This document shows positions 8,527-18,700 of a stretch of 64,000 nucleotides of DNA, one piece after another. The notes beneath the pieces are model-generated. The model was not told the origin of the DNA. It searched no databases and saw only the letters and a list, made by a program, of their open reading frames with translations. The DNA is from Flavobacterium psychrophilum (lineage in GTDB: Bacteria > Bacteroidota > Bacteroidia > Flavobacteriales > Flavobacteriaceae), in contig CAMAWT010000003.1 of assembly GCA_945862065.1 (NCBI GenBank), positions 62,001 through 126,000 on the forward strand, written 5' to 3'. Position 1 is the stretch's first letter; every line of letters starts with the position of its first letter. Both the position numbers and the translations under genes were made by a program.

Positions 8527-10335
8527 TTAATGATGAAGTTCTGTTTCGCCTTCTTTCATTGGTACGTTTTGAGGAACAAAATCTTCGTCATGACCAGGTT
8601 TGCTATAGTCATAAGGCCATCTGTGAACTTCTGGAATTTCTCCAGGCCAGTTGCCATGCATGTGTTCTACGGGAGCAGTCCATTCAAGTGTATTGGATCT
8701 CCATGGATTTTGAACAGATTTTGCTCCGTAAAAAATACTGTGAAAGAAATTCCAAAGAAAAACCAATTGAAACACACCACCAACTAAAGCAAAACATGTA
8801 ATAAGCACATTTACATCTGCTAAATCATCAAATAATGGGAAATTTGTATTTGTATAATATCTTCTTGGTAAACCTGCCATTCCGATAAAATGCATAGGAA
8901 AGAAAACACCATAAGCACAAATTGCAGTAACCCAAAAGTGAATATAACCAAGATTTTTGTTTAACATTCTACCAAACATTTTTGGAAACCAGTGATAAAT
9001 TCCAGCAAACATTCCGTAAAGGGCAGAAATACCCATTACCAAGTGAAAGTGAGCAACAACAAAATAAGTATCGTGTACATTTATATCTAATGTACTATCT
9101 CCAAGAATAATTCCAGTCAATCCACCAGTGATAAAAGTAGAAACTAAACCAATAGAGAATAACATAGCTGGATTGAATTGCAAATTACCTTTCCATAAAG
9201 TGGTGATATAATTAAATGCTTTTACCGCAGAAGGAATAGCAATAAGTAAGGTTGTAAAGGTAAATACAGATCCTAAAAACGGATTCATACCTGATATAAA
9301 CATATGGTGACCCCAAACAATTGTTGAAAGAAATGCTATAGCAAGAATTGACATAATCATGGCTCTGTAACCAAAAATAGGTTTACGAGAGTTAGTTGCT
9401 ATTACTTCAGAAGTTAATCCTAAAGCAGGTAACAATACAATATATACTTCTGGGTGCCCTAAAAACCAAAATAAGTGTTCAAATAATACAGGAGATCCAC
9501 CTTGATAATTTAAAACTTCACCTGCTAAATAGATATCAGATAGGAAGAATGATGTTCCAAAACTTCTATCCATTATCAACAACAAAGCTGCAGATAATAA
9601 TACTGGAAATGAAACAATACCGATAACAGCAGTTATAAAGAAAGCCCAAATGGTTAATGGCATTCTTGTCATTGACATCCCTTTTGTTCTTAAGTTTATT
9701 ACTGTTACAACATAATTTAAAGATCCCATTAATGAAGACGCTATAAACAATGCCATAGAAACCAACCATAAAGTCATTCCCATTCCAGAGCCAGATATTG
9801 CTTGAGGCAAGGCACTTAATGGAGGATAAATAGTCCATCCGGCAGATGCAGGTCCAGATTCTACAAATAATGAACTAATCATTATTACCGCAGATAAAAA
9901 GAAAATCCAGTAAGAAAGCATGTTCATAAATCCGGATGCCATATCTCTAGCCCCTAATTGCAGTGGAATAAGTAAATTACTAAAAGTTCCACTTAATGCT
10001 GCTGTAAGAACAAAAAATACCATGATTGTTCCGTGGATGGTAATTAAAGATAGATAAGCTTCGTTAGTCATTACACCATCTGGAGCCATTTTTTCACCTA
10101 AAAAGAAACTAAAAACTTTAAAAGATTCTTCAGGCCATGCCAATTGCATTCTGAAAAGCATGGACATACCAACGCCAATAATTCCCATTACAATACCAGA
10201 AAGTAGGTATTGTTTAGCAATCATTTTATGGTCAATACTAAAAATATATTTAGTAATGAACGTATCTTTATGATGGTGTTCTTGATGATCGTGTGAATGA
10301 TTATCGTGAGCGTGATTATCGTGTGAGTGACTCAT
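8527..10335 (-). CDS. ctaD: Cytochrome c oxidase subunit I
   Basis: The catalytic subunit of an aa3-type haem-copper oxidase, 602 residues with 12 expected membrane helices. It holds low-spin haem a, haem a3 and CuB. The motif WFLGHPEVYIVLLPALG contains the CuB histidine and its cross-linked tyrosine, WGHHMFISGMNP the next two CuB histidines, and HDTYFVVAHFHLVMG the haem histidines. The N-terminus carries an unusual cytosolic tract of about 25 residues very rich in His and Asp (MSHSHDNHAHDNHSHDHQE). It is last in the act-cox operon, 24 bases after subunit II, and is followed by a terminator. Subunits III and IV are not in the window. Confidence 0.96.
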   Translation of the reverse strand: MSHSHDNHAHDNHSHDHQEHHHKDTFITKYIFSIDHKMIAKQYLLSGIVMGIIGVGMSMLFRMQLAWPEESFKVFSFFLGEKMAPDGVMTNEAYLSLITIHGTIMVFFVLTAALSGTFSNLLIPLQLGARDMASGFMNMLSYWIFFLSAVIMISSLFVESGPASAGWTIYPPLSALPQAISGSGMGMTLWLVSMALFIASSLMGSLNYVVTVINLRTKGMSMTRMPLTIWAFFITAVIGIVSFPVLLSAALLLIMDRSFGTSFFLSDIYLAGEVLNYQGGSPVLFEHLFWFLGHPEVYIVLLPALGLTSEVIATNSRKPIFGYRAMIMSILAIAFLSTIVWGHHMFISGMNPFLGSVFTFTTLLIAIPSAVKAFNYITTLWKGNLQFNPAMLFSIGLVSTFITGGLTGIILGDSTLDINVHDTYFVVAHFHLVMGISALYGMFAGIYHWFPKMFGRMLNKNLGYIHFWVTAICAYGVFFPMHFIGMAGLPRRYYTNTNFPLFDDLADVNVLITCFALVGGVFQLVFLWNFFHSIFYGAKSVQNPWRSNTLEWTAPVEHMHGNWPGEIPEVHRWPYDYSKPGHDEDFVPQNVPMKEGETELHH

Positions 10336-10359
10336 TTCAGATAGTATTATATTATTTTT

Positions 10360-11541
10360 TTATTTAATTACATTTGGAACAACAGCTATAGTATCAACAT
10401 TCACAGAAGTAGTATCTACAAAAGTTCCGTTTAATTTTGCTTCTTCAATTTTAGCTTCTTCAACAGAAGTTTTTATAGCTAAAGCAATTGTTGTTTTCTT
10501 TTTTTCAGTTAACCATTTTTGATAATCCTCTGGAGTATCAACAACAATTTTCATTTGCATGTTGTAATGAGAAGCACCACAAATTTTGTTACATAATAGC
10601 AAATAATCAAATATGTATGGATCTAGAGCGGTTTTCCCTTCAGCTAAAAATTCTACTGATTTTTTAGAACGAATATCATTAATAGTAGCAACTTTTTTAG
10701 TCATGTCCTCTGTTGCTCTCATTTCTGAAGTAGTCATTGAAGGAGTAAATGCAAACTGAGTAACCATTCCAGGAACACAATTCATTTGAGCTCTAAAATG
10801 TGGCATATAAGCTGAATGTAACACATCTTGAGATCTCATTTTAAAAATTACCTTTTTCCCTTTTGGGATATGAATTTCATCAGCAATAAAATCGTCGTTG
10901 GCATTTGGATCTGACATATCTACTCCAACAGAATTTACTCCTTCAATATATCTAACATTAGCTTTACCTAATGTATTATCTTCACCTGAATAACGTACAG
11001 TCCATTTAAATTGTTGAGCATATAATTCAATAACAATTGGTTTATCGGTTTCTTCATCGACAAACATAATGTCATTCCATGAAAATAAACCGAAGAAAAT
11101 TAATACCGCAAGAACGATCGCTGGAATAGAACTCCAAATAAACTCTAACTTATTATTATCAGAAAAATAAGTAGCAGTGTTTCCTTTTTTTCCTCTGTAT
11201 TTAAAAGCAAAATAGTGCAATAAAGCTTGTGTAATTGTTTGAACCACAAATATCAACATCATGGTTATCCACATTAACTGATCCACTTCCTTACCGTGTT
11301 CAGAAGCTGCATTATCCATTAAGGGGAAATGACCAAATTTAACTATACAATATATGGTTGTAATGTAAATAAATACTAAAAATCCAAACATTAAATAACC
11401 ATTCAAGTTATTATCATTGTCATTTGCAACTTGAGTATTGTCATTTGATTTACCTACCTGAGTTAGATCAAAGATTTTAGTAAGTTGCCAAACAGCAACA
11501 GATAATAAAACTAAAACAAGAACTATCAATAAACTATTCAT
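10360..11541 (-). CDS. coxB: Cytochrome c oxidase subunit II
   Basis: A 393-residue subunit that receives electrons from cytochrome c or directly from alternative complex III, and passes them through CuA to subunit I. An N-terminal helix (about 3-19) and two more (about 50-67 and 90-110) anchor the periplasmic cupredoxin domain. The CuA ligands are in CNKICGASHYNMQMKI (C-x3-C-x3-H-x2-M), with a further His in DVLHSAYMPHFRAQMN. It is longer than classical subunit II because of the extra first helix and a C-terminal charged and Thr/Val-rich tail. It lies 20 bases downstream of actF. Confidence 0.95.
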   Translation of the reverse strand: MNSLLIVLVLVLLSVAVWQLTKIFDLTQVGKSNDNTQVANDNDNNLNGYLMFGFLVFIYITTIYCIVKFGHFPLMDNAASEHGKEVDQLMWITMMLIFVVQTITQALLHYFAFKYRGKKGNTATYFSDNNKLEFIWSSIPAIVLAVLIFFGLFSWNDIMFVDEETDKPIVIELYAQQFKWTVRYSGEDNTLGKANVRYIEGVNSVGVDMSDPNANDDFIADEIHIPKGKKVIFKMRSQDVLHSAYMPHFRAQMNCVPGMVTQFAFTPSMTTSEMRATEDMTKKVATINDIRSKKSVEFLAEGKTALDPYIFDYLLLCNKICGASHYNMQMKIVVDTPEDYQKWLTEKKKTTIALAIKTSVEEAKIEEAKLNGTFVDTTSVNVDTIAVVPNVIK

Positions 11542-11561
11542 TTTATGTTTATTTTAAAATA

Positions 11562-13139
11562 TTAATATTGGAAATGTTCGCTTTCTTCGATAAAAGGATT
11601 GCGTTTTGGTGTAAGTGGTACTTTTGAAATAGCATTAAATACAACAAATATAAACAAACCTAAAAAGAATAGTACCGATGCAATTTCAGAAACACCAATA
11701 AACCATCTGTCACCAACTGTTGCTGGCATAATCATGTTAAAAAAGTCTACGTAGTGACCACAAAGTATTACAACTCCTACGCCAACAATAATTGGTGTTA
11801 TACGTTTAAAATCTGTATTGATTAAGACCAATAAAGGAAATACAAAGTTCATTACTACAGCTCCAAAAAATGGTAAATTATAATATTCTATTCTAAATTT
11901 AAAATAAGTTACTTCTTCTGGAATATTAGCATACCAAATCAACATAAATTGAGAAAACCATAAGTATGTCCAAAAAACACTAATTCCAAACATAAACTTT
12001 GATAAATCATGAATATGACTTGTATTTACATTTTCTAAATAACCTTTAGATTTTAAGTAAAGTGAAACTATTGAAATAGTTGTGATTCCGCTTACAAAGA
12101 AACTAGCAAACACATACCATCCATAAAGTGTACTAAACCAATGTGGGTCAAAAGACATAATCCAATCCCAAGACATAATAGATTCTGAAACAATAAAAAA
12201 CACTAAAAATTTAGCTGAAAGTTTAAAGTTCTTTTTGTAAAACGTATTATCATTAGAAGCATCTTGAGCTAAACAATTTTTTCTTGAATAATATTGATAT
12301 AAATTCCAACCTACAATAAAAATAGCCGCACGAATTAACCAAAATGTCACGTTTAAATAACCAGACTTTCCGGCTATTAGTTTATCATAATTTACATTTC
12401 CAACTTCAGTAATACCATCTTTCATCCAAACAAATAAATGGTTAAAATGAAATCCTGACAAAACTAAGATTATAAAGAAAATAATAGATCCAGGCAATAA
12501 ATAAGCCGTTATACCTTGCATTACTCTAAACAAAACAGGGGACCAACCTGCTTGTGCTACTTGTTGAATAGCATAAAAAGCTAAAACACCAAGAGAAATT
12601 AACATAAAGAAAATACAAGCTACATATAAAGCGGCCCAAGGTTTATTTTGTAATTGATGAAAAACGTGTTCAACATGTGATTTATGTTCGTCTTCATGGC
12701 TAACTTCTGAATTTGTTGCATGAGCATTAGGTGCTACACTCTTTTCATGCACCTCATGCACTTCAGCAGCATTTTCATTTATTAATGTATCATTAGTTAA
12801 TACAGTAGCATTTACTGATGTTTTTTCTACGTGAGTAGTTGGTGTAGCTTCTTCATGAGTAGTTGGTGTTGCTTCTTCAGGAGTAGTTGGTGTAGCTTCC
12901 TCGTGAGAAGTGATTGTTGCTTCATGGTGATTTGCTTCTGCAGATTCGTGAGAAGCTTCAGCTTCGTGATGGTTTGCATTTGATTCATGGCCACCTCCAT
13001 GTTGGTTTTCACCAGCAAGAATTTTTTCTACTTCTTGAATGTCTTTAGGAGCAGTATAAAAACCATACCCAATACCCAAGGCTCCAATTACCATTAAGGC
13101 AATAGAAATATTTTTTAATTTACTTGAAAATGTATACAT
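11562..13139 (-). CDS. actF: Alternative complex III membrane subunit ActF (quinol:cytochrome c oxidoreductase)
   Basis: One of the two large integral membrane subunits of alternative complex III, which oxidises menaquinol and replaces the bc1 complex. About ten membrane helices are seen, with family segments such as SWDWIMSFDPHWFSTLYGW and FWTYLWFSQFMLIWYANIP. At 525 residues it is longer than most homologues. The excess is an insertion at about residues 47-161, between helix 1 and helix 2, with about 18 histidines and many Glu, Thr and Ser. It includes four 8-residue repeats of the type HEEATPTT (DNA 12810-12905). The gene follows actE closely and precedes coxB. Confidence 0.93.
   Translation of the reverse strand: MYTFSSKLKNISIALMVIGALGIGYGFYTAPKDIQEVEKILAGENQHGGGHESNANHHEAEASHESAEANHHEATITSHEEATPTTPEEATPTTHEEATPTTHVEKTSVNATVLTNDTLINENAAEVHEVHEKSVAPNAHATNSEVSHEDEHKSHVEHVFHQLQNKPWAALYVACIFFMLISLGVLAFYAIQQVAQAGWSPVLFRVMQGITAYLLPGSIIFFIILVLSGFHFNHLFVWMKDGITEVGNVNYDKLIAGKSGYLNVTFWLIRAAIFIVGWNLYQYYSRKNCLAQDASNDNTFYKKNFKLSAKFLVFFIVSESIMSWDWIMSFDPHWFSTLYGWYVFASFFVSGITTISIVSLYLKSKGYLENVNTSHIHDLSKFMFGISVFWTYLWFSQFMLIWYANIPEEVTYFKFRIEYYNLPFFGAVVMNFVFPLLVLINTDFKRITPIIVGVGVVILCGHYVDFFNMIMPATVGDRWFIGVSEIASVLFFLGLFIFVVFNAISKVPLTPKRNPFIEESEHFQY
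12810..12905 (-). repeat. 24-bp in-frame tandem repeats inside actF
   Basis: Four 24-bp units encode HEEATPTT, PEEATPTT, HEEATPTT and a diverged HVEKTSVN (ActF residues 79-110). The unit length keeps the frame, so copy number could change without breaking the gene. Confidence 0.75.
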
Positions 13140-13167
13140 ATCTATAACAATGAGTTTGTTCTACTTT

Positions 13168-13728
13168 TTATAATTCGCCTTTGAGTTTCATAACATAAGC
13201 CGCCACTAACCAACGCTCGTTTTGGTCTAATTGAGTGGAATAAGCTCCCATCGAATTTATACCATAGTTAATTACATGATTAACACTTCCTTCTGTTATG
13301 ATTCTATCGGCATAGCTAGGAACCCCGAGAATTTTTTCTTGAGTTACCAATTTTCCTTTACCATTACCAGATGTTCCGTGACAGATAGCACAATAAACAT
13401 TAAATAACTCTTCCGCTTTTTTCATATCTATTTTAGATGGATCAAGCGGAGATTTAGAATTCAGTTTTGCAGCATCATATCCTTCCGTTGAATTTGGATA
13501 ATCATAAGGTACATAACCTCTTTTGATTGAACCAACAGCAGGTAACTGACCTTCTTTCCCTTTTAAACCTGCTTCAGAATTAAATGCCTCTGATTCTGAA
13601 TATGTTTCATATCCAACAGATTCATACATATTTGGGAAATATTGATAATTAGGACGGTTACTATCCTTACAAGAAGTAAGCGATAATGCAACTCCTAAAA
13701 CTAATGAAATTTTAAAAATATTTTTCAT
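13168..13728 (-). CDS. actE: Alternative complex III monohaem cytochrome c subunit ActE (lipoprotein)
   Basis: A 186-residue lipoprotein of alternative complex III. The signal peptide ends in a lipobox, LSLTSC (Cys about 20). The single haem-binding motif CAICH is at about residues 116-120, and SMGAYSTQL later supplies the likely distal methionine. It would take electrons from ActA/ActB and pass them to the oxidase CuA domain. It is separated from actD by 3 bases and from actF by 28. Length and order within the operon match other Flavobacteria. Confidence 0.93.
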   Translation of the reverse strand: MKNIFKISLVLGVALSLTSCKDSNRPNYQYFPNMYESVGYETYSESEAFNSEAGLKGKEGQLPAVGSIKRGYVPYDYPNSTEGYDAAKLNSKSPLDPSKIDMKKAEELFNVYCAICHGTSGNGKGKLVTQEKILGVPSYADRIITEGSVNHVINYGINSMGAYSTQLDQNERWLVAAYVMKLKGEL

Positions 13729-13731
13729 AAA

Positions 13732-14256
13732 CTATTCCTTGTCAATTACTTTAACTTCAACGGCACCTGTACTTTTGAAAAAAGAAGTTAACTCTTCTTC
13801 ATTATTATTTACAGCAACTTCCATTAAGAAATGGTCATCAGTTGTTCTTACATCAGGATTTTCAGCTTGTTTAAATGGCCATAATTTACTTCTCATATAA
13901 AAGGTGATTACCATTAAGTGAGCAGCAAAAAATACGGTCATTTCAAACATTACAGGAACAAATGCTGGCATGTTTTCGATATAACTAAAACTAGGTTTAC
14001 CACCAATATCTTGAGGCCAATCCTTAATCATGATAAAATTCATCATCACAGTTGCAACCGTGATTCCAATACAACCATAAATAAATGCGCAAATCGCCAA
14101 CCTAGTAGGGGCCAAACCCATAGCTTTATCCAATCCGTGAACAGGAAATGGAGTATAAATTTCTTCAATATGATGATGTGCTTTTCTAGTCTGCATTACT
14201 GCATCCATTAATACATCATCGTCATTGTATATAGCGTGTATAACTTTATTACTCAT
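13732..14256 (-). CDS. actD: Alternative complex III subunit ActD (DUF3341)
   Basis: A 174-residue integral membrane subunit of the DUF3341 family. The N-terminal soluble part (VIHAIYNDDDVLMDAVMQTR) is followed by two membrane helices at about 58-80 and 98-120, with the family segment PVMFEMTVFFAAHLMVITFY. It binds at the membrane face of the complex and is thought to be structural. The start codon lies 7 bases after actC, and the stop is 3 bases before actE, as expected for a tightly packed operon. Confidence 0.92.
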   Translation of the reverse strand: MSNKVIHAIYNDDDVLMDAVMQTRKAHHHIEEIYTPFPVHGLDKAMGLAPTRLAICAFIYGCIGITVATVMMNFIMIKDWPQDIGGKPSFSYIENMPAFVPVMFEMTVFFAAHLMVITFYMRSKLWPFKQAENPDVRTTDDHFLMEVAVNNNEEELTSFFKSTGAVEVKVIDKE

Positions 14257-14263
14257 AACAATT

Positions 14264-15673
14264 CTAATGTTTATCTGAATGATTATTTTCTTGAGATTCT
14301 CTTTGTTTTTTATAATTCTCTCCTGAAGATTTCAAGATTGTTTTTACCTCGGCTTGAGCTATTACTGGGAACGAACGAGCATATAATAAAAACAACACAA
14401 AGAAAAATCCAATGGTTCCTATAAAAATACCAATATCAACGAATGTTGGAGAAAACATAGTCCATGATGAAGGCAAGTAATCTCTATGTAAAGATGTTAC
14501 GATGATTACAAAACGCTCAAACCACATACCAATATTTACTACAATTGATATAATGAAAGAGAACATAATACTTGTTCTTAATTTTTTAAACCACATAAAT
14601 TGAGGTGAAAAAACATTACAAGTCATCATTGACCAGTATGCCCACCAGTATGGACCTGTTGCTCTATTTAAGAAAGCATATTGTTCGTATTCAACACCAG
14701 AGTACCATGCAACAAATAATTCTGTAATGTAAGCAACCCCAACAATAGAACCTGTAATCATGATTACAATGTTCATTAATTCAATATGCTGAATGGTAAT
14801 GTAAGCTTCTAAATTTGACACTTTTCTCATGATAATCAACAACGTGTTTACCATTGCAAATCCAGAAAATACTGCACCTGCCACAAAATAAGGTGGAAAA
14901 ATAGTAGTATGCCATCCTGGAACAACAGACGTTGCAAAATCAAAGGATACAATAGTGTGTACAGAAAGTACAAGTGGTGTAGCTAAACCAGCTAATACTA
15001 AAGATACTTCTTCAAAACGTTGCCAATCTTTTGCTCTTCCGCTCCATCCAAAAGAAAGGATAGAATATATTTTTTTGTTAAAAGGTGTTACTGCTCTATC
15101 TCTAAGCATTGCAAAATCTGGAAGTAAACCTGTCCACCAAAATACTAATGAAACAGATAAATAGGTTGATATCGCAAATACATCCCATAATAATGGTGAG
15201 TTGAAGTTAACCCATAATGATCCAAACTGATTTGGAATTGGTAAAACCCAATAAGCCAACCAAGGACGACCCATGTGGATAATTGGAAACAAACCTGCTT
15301 GAATAACAGAAAATATGGTCATTGCTTCAGCAGAACGGTTAATTGCCATTCTCCATTTTTGACGGAAAAGTAAAAGTACAGCAGAAATAAGTGTTCCAGC
15401 ATGACCAATTCCAACCCACCAAACGAAATTGGTGATGTCCCAAGCCCAACCAACGGTTTTGTTTAGACCCCAAGATCCAATACCTGTTCCGATGGTATAT
15501 GCTATACAACCTATTCCCCAAAGGAAAGCGGCTAGTGCAATGTAAAATACTGTCCACCATTGTTTGTTTGCTCTTCCTTCTACAGGAGCTGCAACATCTA
15601 CTGTTACATCGTGATAATTTTTATCACCTATAACCAAAGGTTTTCTAATGGGTGCTTCGTAATGAGACGACAT
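14264..15673 (-). CDS. actC: Alternative complex III membrane subunit ActC (NrfD-like)
   Basis: A 469-residue NrfD/PsrC-like membrane subunit with about ten helices, expected to contain the main quinol-binding site facing ActB. Family segments seen are FVWWVGIGHAGTLISAVLLLF (about 84-104), HMGRPWLAYWVLPIPNQ and FNSPLLWDVFAISTYL, plus SFDFATSVVPGWHTTIFPPYF. ActC and ActF are paralogous halves of the membrane arm. The short polar C-terminus is normal. It is preceded by actB (36 bases) and followed by actD (7 bases). Confidence 0.95.
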   Translation of the reverse strand: MSSHYEAPIRKPLVIGDKNYHDVTVDVAAPVEGRANKQWWTVFYIALAAFLWGIGCIAYTIGTGIGSWGLNKTVGWAWDITNFVWWVGIGHAGTLISAVLLLFRQKWRMAINRSAEAMTIFSVIQAGLFPIIHMGRPWLAYWVLPIPNQFGSLWVNFNSPLLWDVFAISTYLSVSLVFWWTGLLPDFAMLRDRAVTPFNKKIYSILSFGWSGRAKDWQRFEEVSLVLAGLATPLVLSVHTIVSFDFATSVVPGWHTTIFPPYFVAGAVFSGFAMVNTLLIIMRKVSNLEAYITIQHIELMNIVIMITGSIVGVAYITELFVAWYSGVEYEQYAFLNRATGPYWWAYWSMMTCNVFSPQFMWFKKLRTSIMFSFIISIVVNIGMWFERFVIIVTSLHRDYLPSSWTMFSPTFVDIGIFIGTIGFFFVLFLLYARSFPVIAQAEVKTILKSSGENYKKQRESQENNHSDKH

Positions 15674-15709
15674 ATTTCTCTATTATTTATTGGTAATTAA
15701 TTTTTTTTA

Positions 15710-18700
15710 CTAGGTATTTCTAACTTTAACATGATAAATTACATTCGGTTTTGTTCCAACATGCTCTAACAAATGATACATTCTTTTATCTTCAGCCAAT
15801 TCAGCTACATTTGATTCTTTATCATTCACATCTCCAAAAACCATAGCTCCAGAAGAACAAGCGTTTGTACATGCAGTTTGGAATTCTCCATCTTTTATCA
15901 CTCTTCCATCACGTTTAGCATCAAGAATTGTTTTTTGTGTCATTTGAATACACATAGAACATTTTTCCATAACTCCACGTGAACGTACATTCACATCTGG
16001 ATTTATAACCATACGACCTAAATCATCATTCATGTGATAATCAAATTCGCTATTTTTGTTGTATAAGAACCAGTTAAAACGACGTACTTTATAAGGACAG
16101 TTATTTGCGCAATAACGAGTACCAACACATCTATTATATGCCATGTGGTTTTGACCTTGACGGCTATGAGAAGTTGCAGCAACCGGACAAACTGTTTCAC
16201 AAGGTGCGTGGTTACAATGTTGACACATTACTGGTTGGAATGCAACTTGAGGATTGTTAGCAGGATTTTCCATCTGACCAAAACCCCCAAGCGAACCATT
16301 ATCTCCAAATAATCCGTCAAAATTTTCTTTTTTCTCATTATCCCCAGCGAAAGTATCCTCTGAAGAATAATATCTGTCAATACGCAACCAATGCATATCT
16401 CTACTTCTTCTTACTTCAGATTTTCCTACAACAGGTACGTTATTTTCTGCATGACAAGCAATTACACATGCTCCACAACCTGTACATGCATTTAAATCAA
16501 TTGATAAGTTAAAATGATGTCCAACCGAACGATCAAATGGCTCCCATAAATCAACTGTTGTAGCTTCAACTTGTTTGTGATCTAAAGATACCATAGGAAC
16601 AATATTCCATTCCTTAGAATCTTTAGTATTAAATATTTCAAGGGTAGTTTCCTTTACAATATCTCCTCTACCCATTAATGTTTTTTGTGATTGAACACAT
16701 GCAAATTCATGCTCACCGTCTGCTTTTGTAAATGTAACAGATTGAACATTATTAAAATTAGAATACAAAGCATAAGCATTAACCCCAACTTGCATTTCTT
16801 CTTTTAAAGCAGCCTTCTTTCCGTAACCTAAAGCTAATCCTAATGTTCCAACAGCTTGACCTGGTTGTACTATAACTGGTACATTTTTTAAAACCGTTCC
16901 GTTTAAATCAATGTTGGCATAACTACCGTTTAGTCCACCGTTTGCAACAATTTTATTTTCTAACTGTAATTTTTCTGCGTCAGCAATAGAAACTGTTACA
17001 TAGTTATCCCATGAAACTCTCGTAATTGGATCTGGAAACTCTTGTAGCCAAGGGTTGTTTGCTTGTTGCCCATCTCCAAGTCCTGTTTTTGTATATAAAA
17101 CTAACTCAAAATTTGAATCACTTTTTGAAGCTGCTAATGCAGATGCTGCACCGTTATAATCAGCTGTTCCGCCTGCAAATGTTGATGCACCTGCAACAAA
17201 AACACCATCATGTAATATTGTATTCCAAGAGGCACCACCCGTTATAGCTGCGGCAGTTCCTTTTATGTAATCATAATATGAACCTGCAATTCCATTCCAA
17301 GACATTAAAGCTTCTTGAAATTGCTTTGTGTTGAATAATGGACGAATCGTAGGTTGCGTTAATGAATAATTACCTTTAACCAACATGTGATCATTCCAAG
17401 ATTCTAAGTAATGAGGAGCAGGAGCAGCAATTGTTGTTTTTTCAGCTGTTTCATCTTCTTTTAAAGAAAAAGAAACTGACAAATTAACTTTTTGCAATCC
17501 TGATACAAATGCTTTACTATTTGCTAAAGTATAAACAGGGTTAACACCACTCATAATAAGGGTATGAACATTTCCTGCGTTCATGTCAGCAATCAACTGA
17601 GAAACTTGTTCGTTTGATCCTTTTCTAATATTTCTAACTCCTGTAAAAGCTTCACTTCCCAATACTTGGTTGATTGCTAATACTAAAAGTTGTGCGTTTT
17701 TATCTTGAATACCTGAAACCAAAACTCCTTTACTTCCAGCAGCTTTTAATTGTTGAGCCGCCTTGATGACTTCTGACTCATTTTCAATTTTTCCTGTAGG
17801 AATCGAAGAATTAGTAATAATATTATAAATTTTTACTAAAGCTTGTTTTTGAGTAGCCACCTTCATAGGAACTCTTTTATCAGCTGCAGCACCAGACAAT
17901 GTCATGTTTGCCTCAAACTGATAATGTTTCGTCATTTTTCCAGACTTTGGAACTCTAACAGCAGCAAATCCTGCATCAAATCCTCCACCTTGCCAATCCC
18001 CTAAAAAGTCAGCATTCAAAGAAACGATAACACCTGTTGCTTTTGAAAAATCGTAATCTACCAATCCACGCTCTCCATAAACTGTTTGAAATGCATCCAA
18101 AGCAGTCGATTCTGAAACAGCATCGTAAACCACATGCTTTGCAGTTGGATTTTTTGAAATAAAATCAGCAATTAATCTTTCAGTAGAAGGACTAGCCAAT
18201 GTATTTGTTAACAATACTACTTGTTTATCTTTAGCTTGAGCTAAACTTGCTTTAACTTTTGTATCTACATCACTCCAAGACGCAGCTTTTGCAGCAACTT
18301 TTGGTGATTGCAAACGCATACTATCATACAATGACAAAACAGAAGCATGAACTCTTGCATTTGCAGTAAAATTTGCTCCAGCGATTTTGTTATTATCAAT
18401 TTTGATTGGACGACCTTCACGGGTTTTAACTAATAAATTAGCAAAATCAAATCCGTCAAACATGGTAGTTGCATAATAATCAGCAACACCAGGAATAATA
18501 GAATCTGGTTGAACAACATAAGGAATTGACTTATGTACCGGTCCTTCACAAGCAGCTAAAGTTGCAGCTGCAGTTGAAAAACCAACATACTTTAAGAAAT
18601 CACGACGAGTAGTTGATGAAGAGGATAATGAACTATCAGCAAGAAATTCATCTGTAGGAATTGCTTCTACAAATTCATTATTTCTAAGCGTCTCAACAAT

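Noticed and set aside
12827-13018. 63-codon minus-strand frame rich in Leu, Gln and Lys
   Set aside because: It is a shifted frame of the His/Thr-rich repeat in actF.
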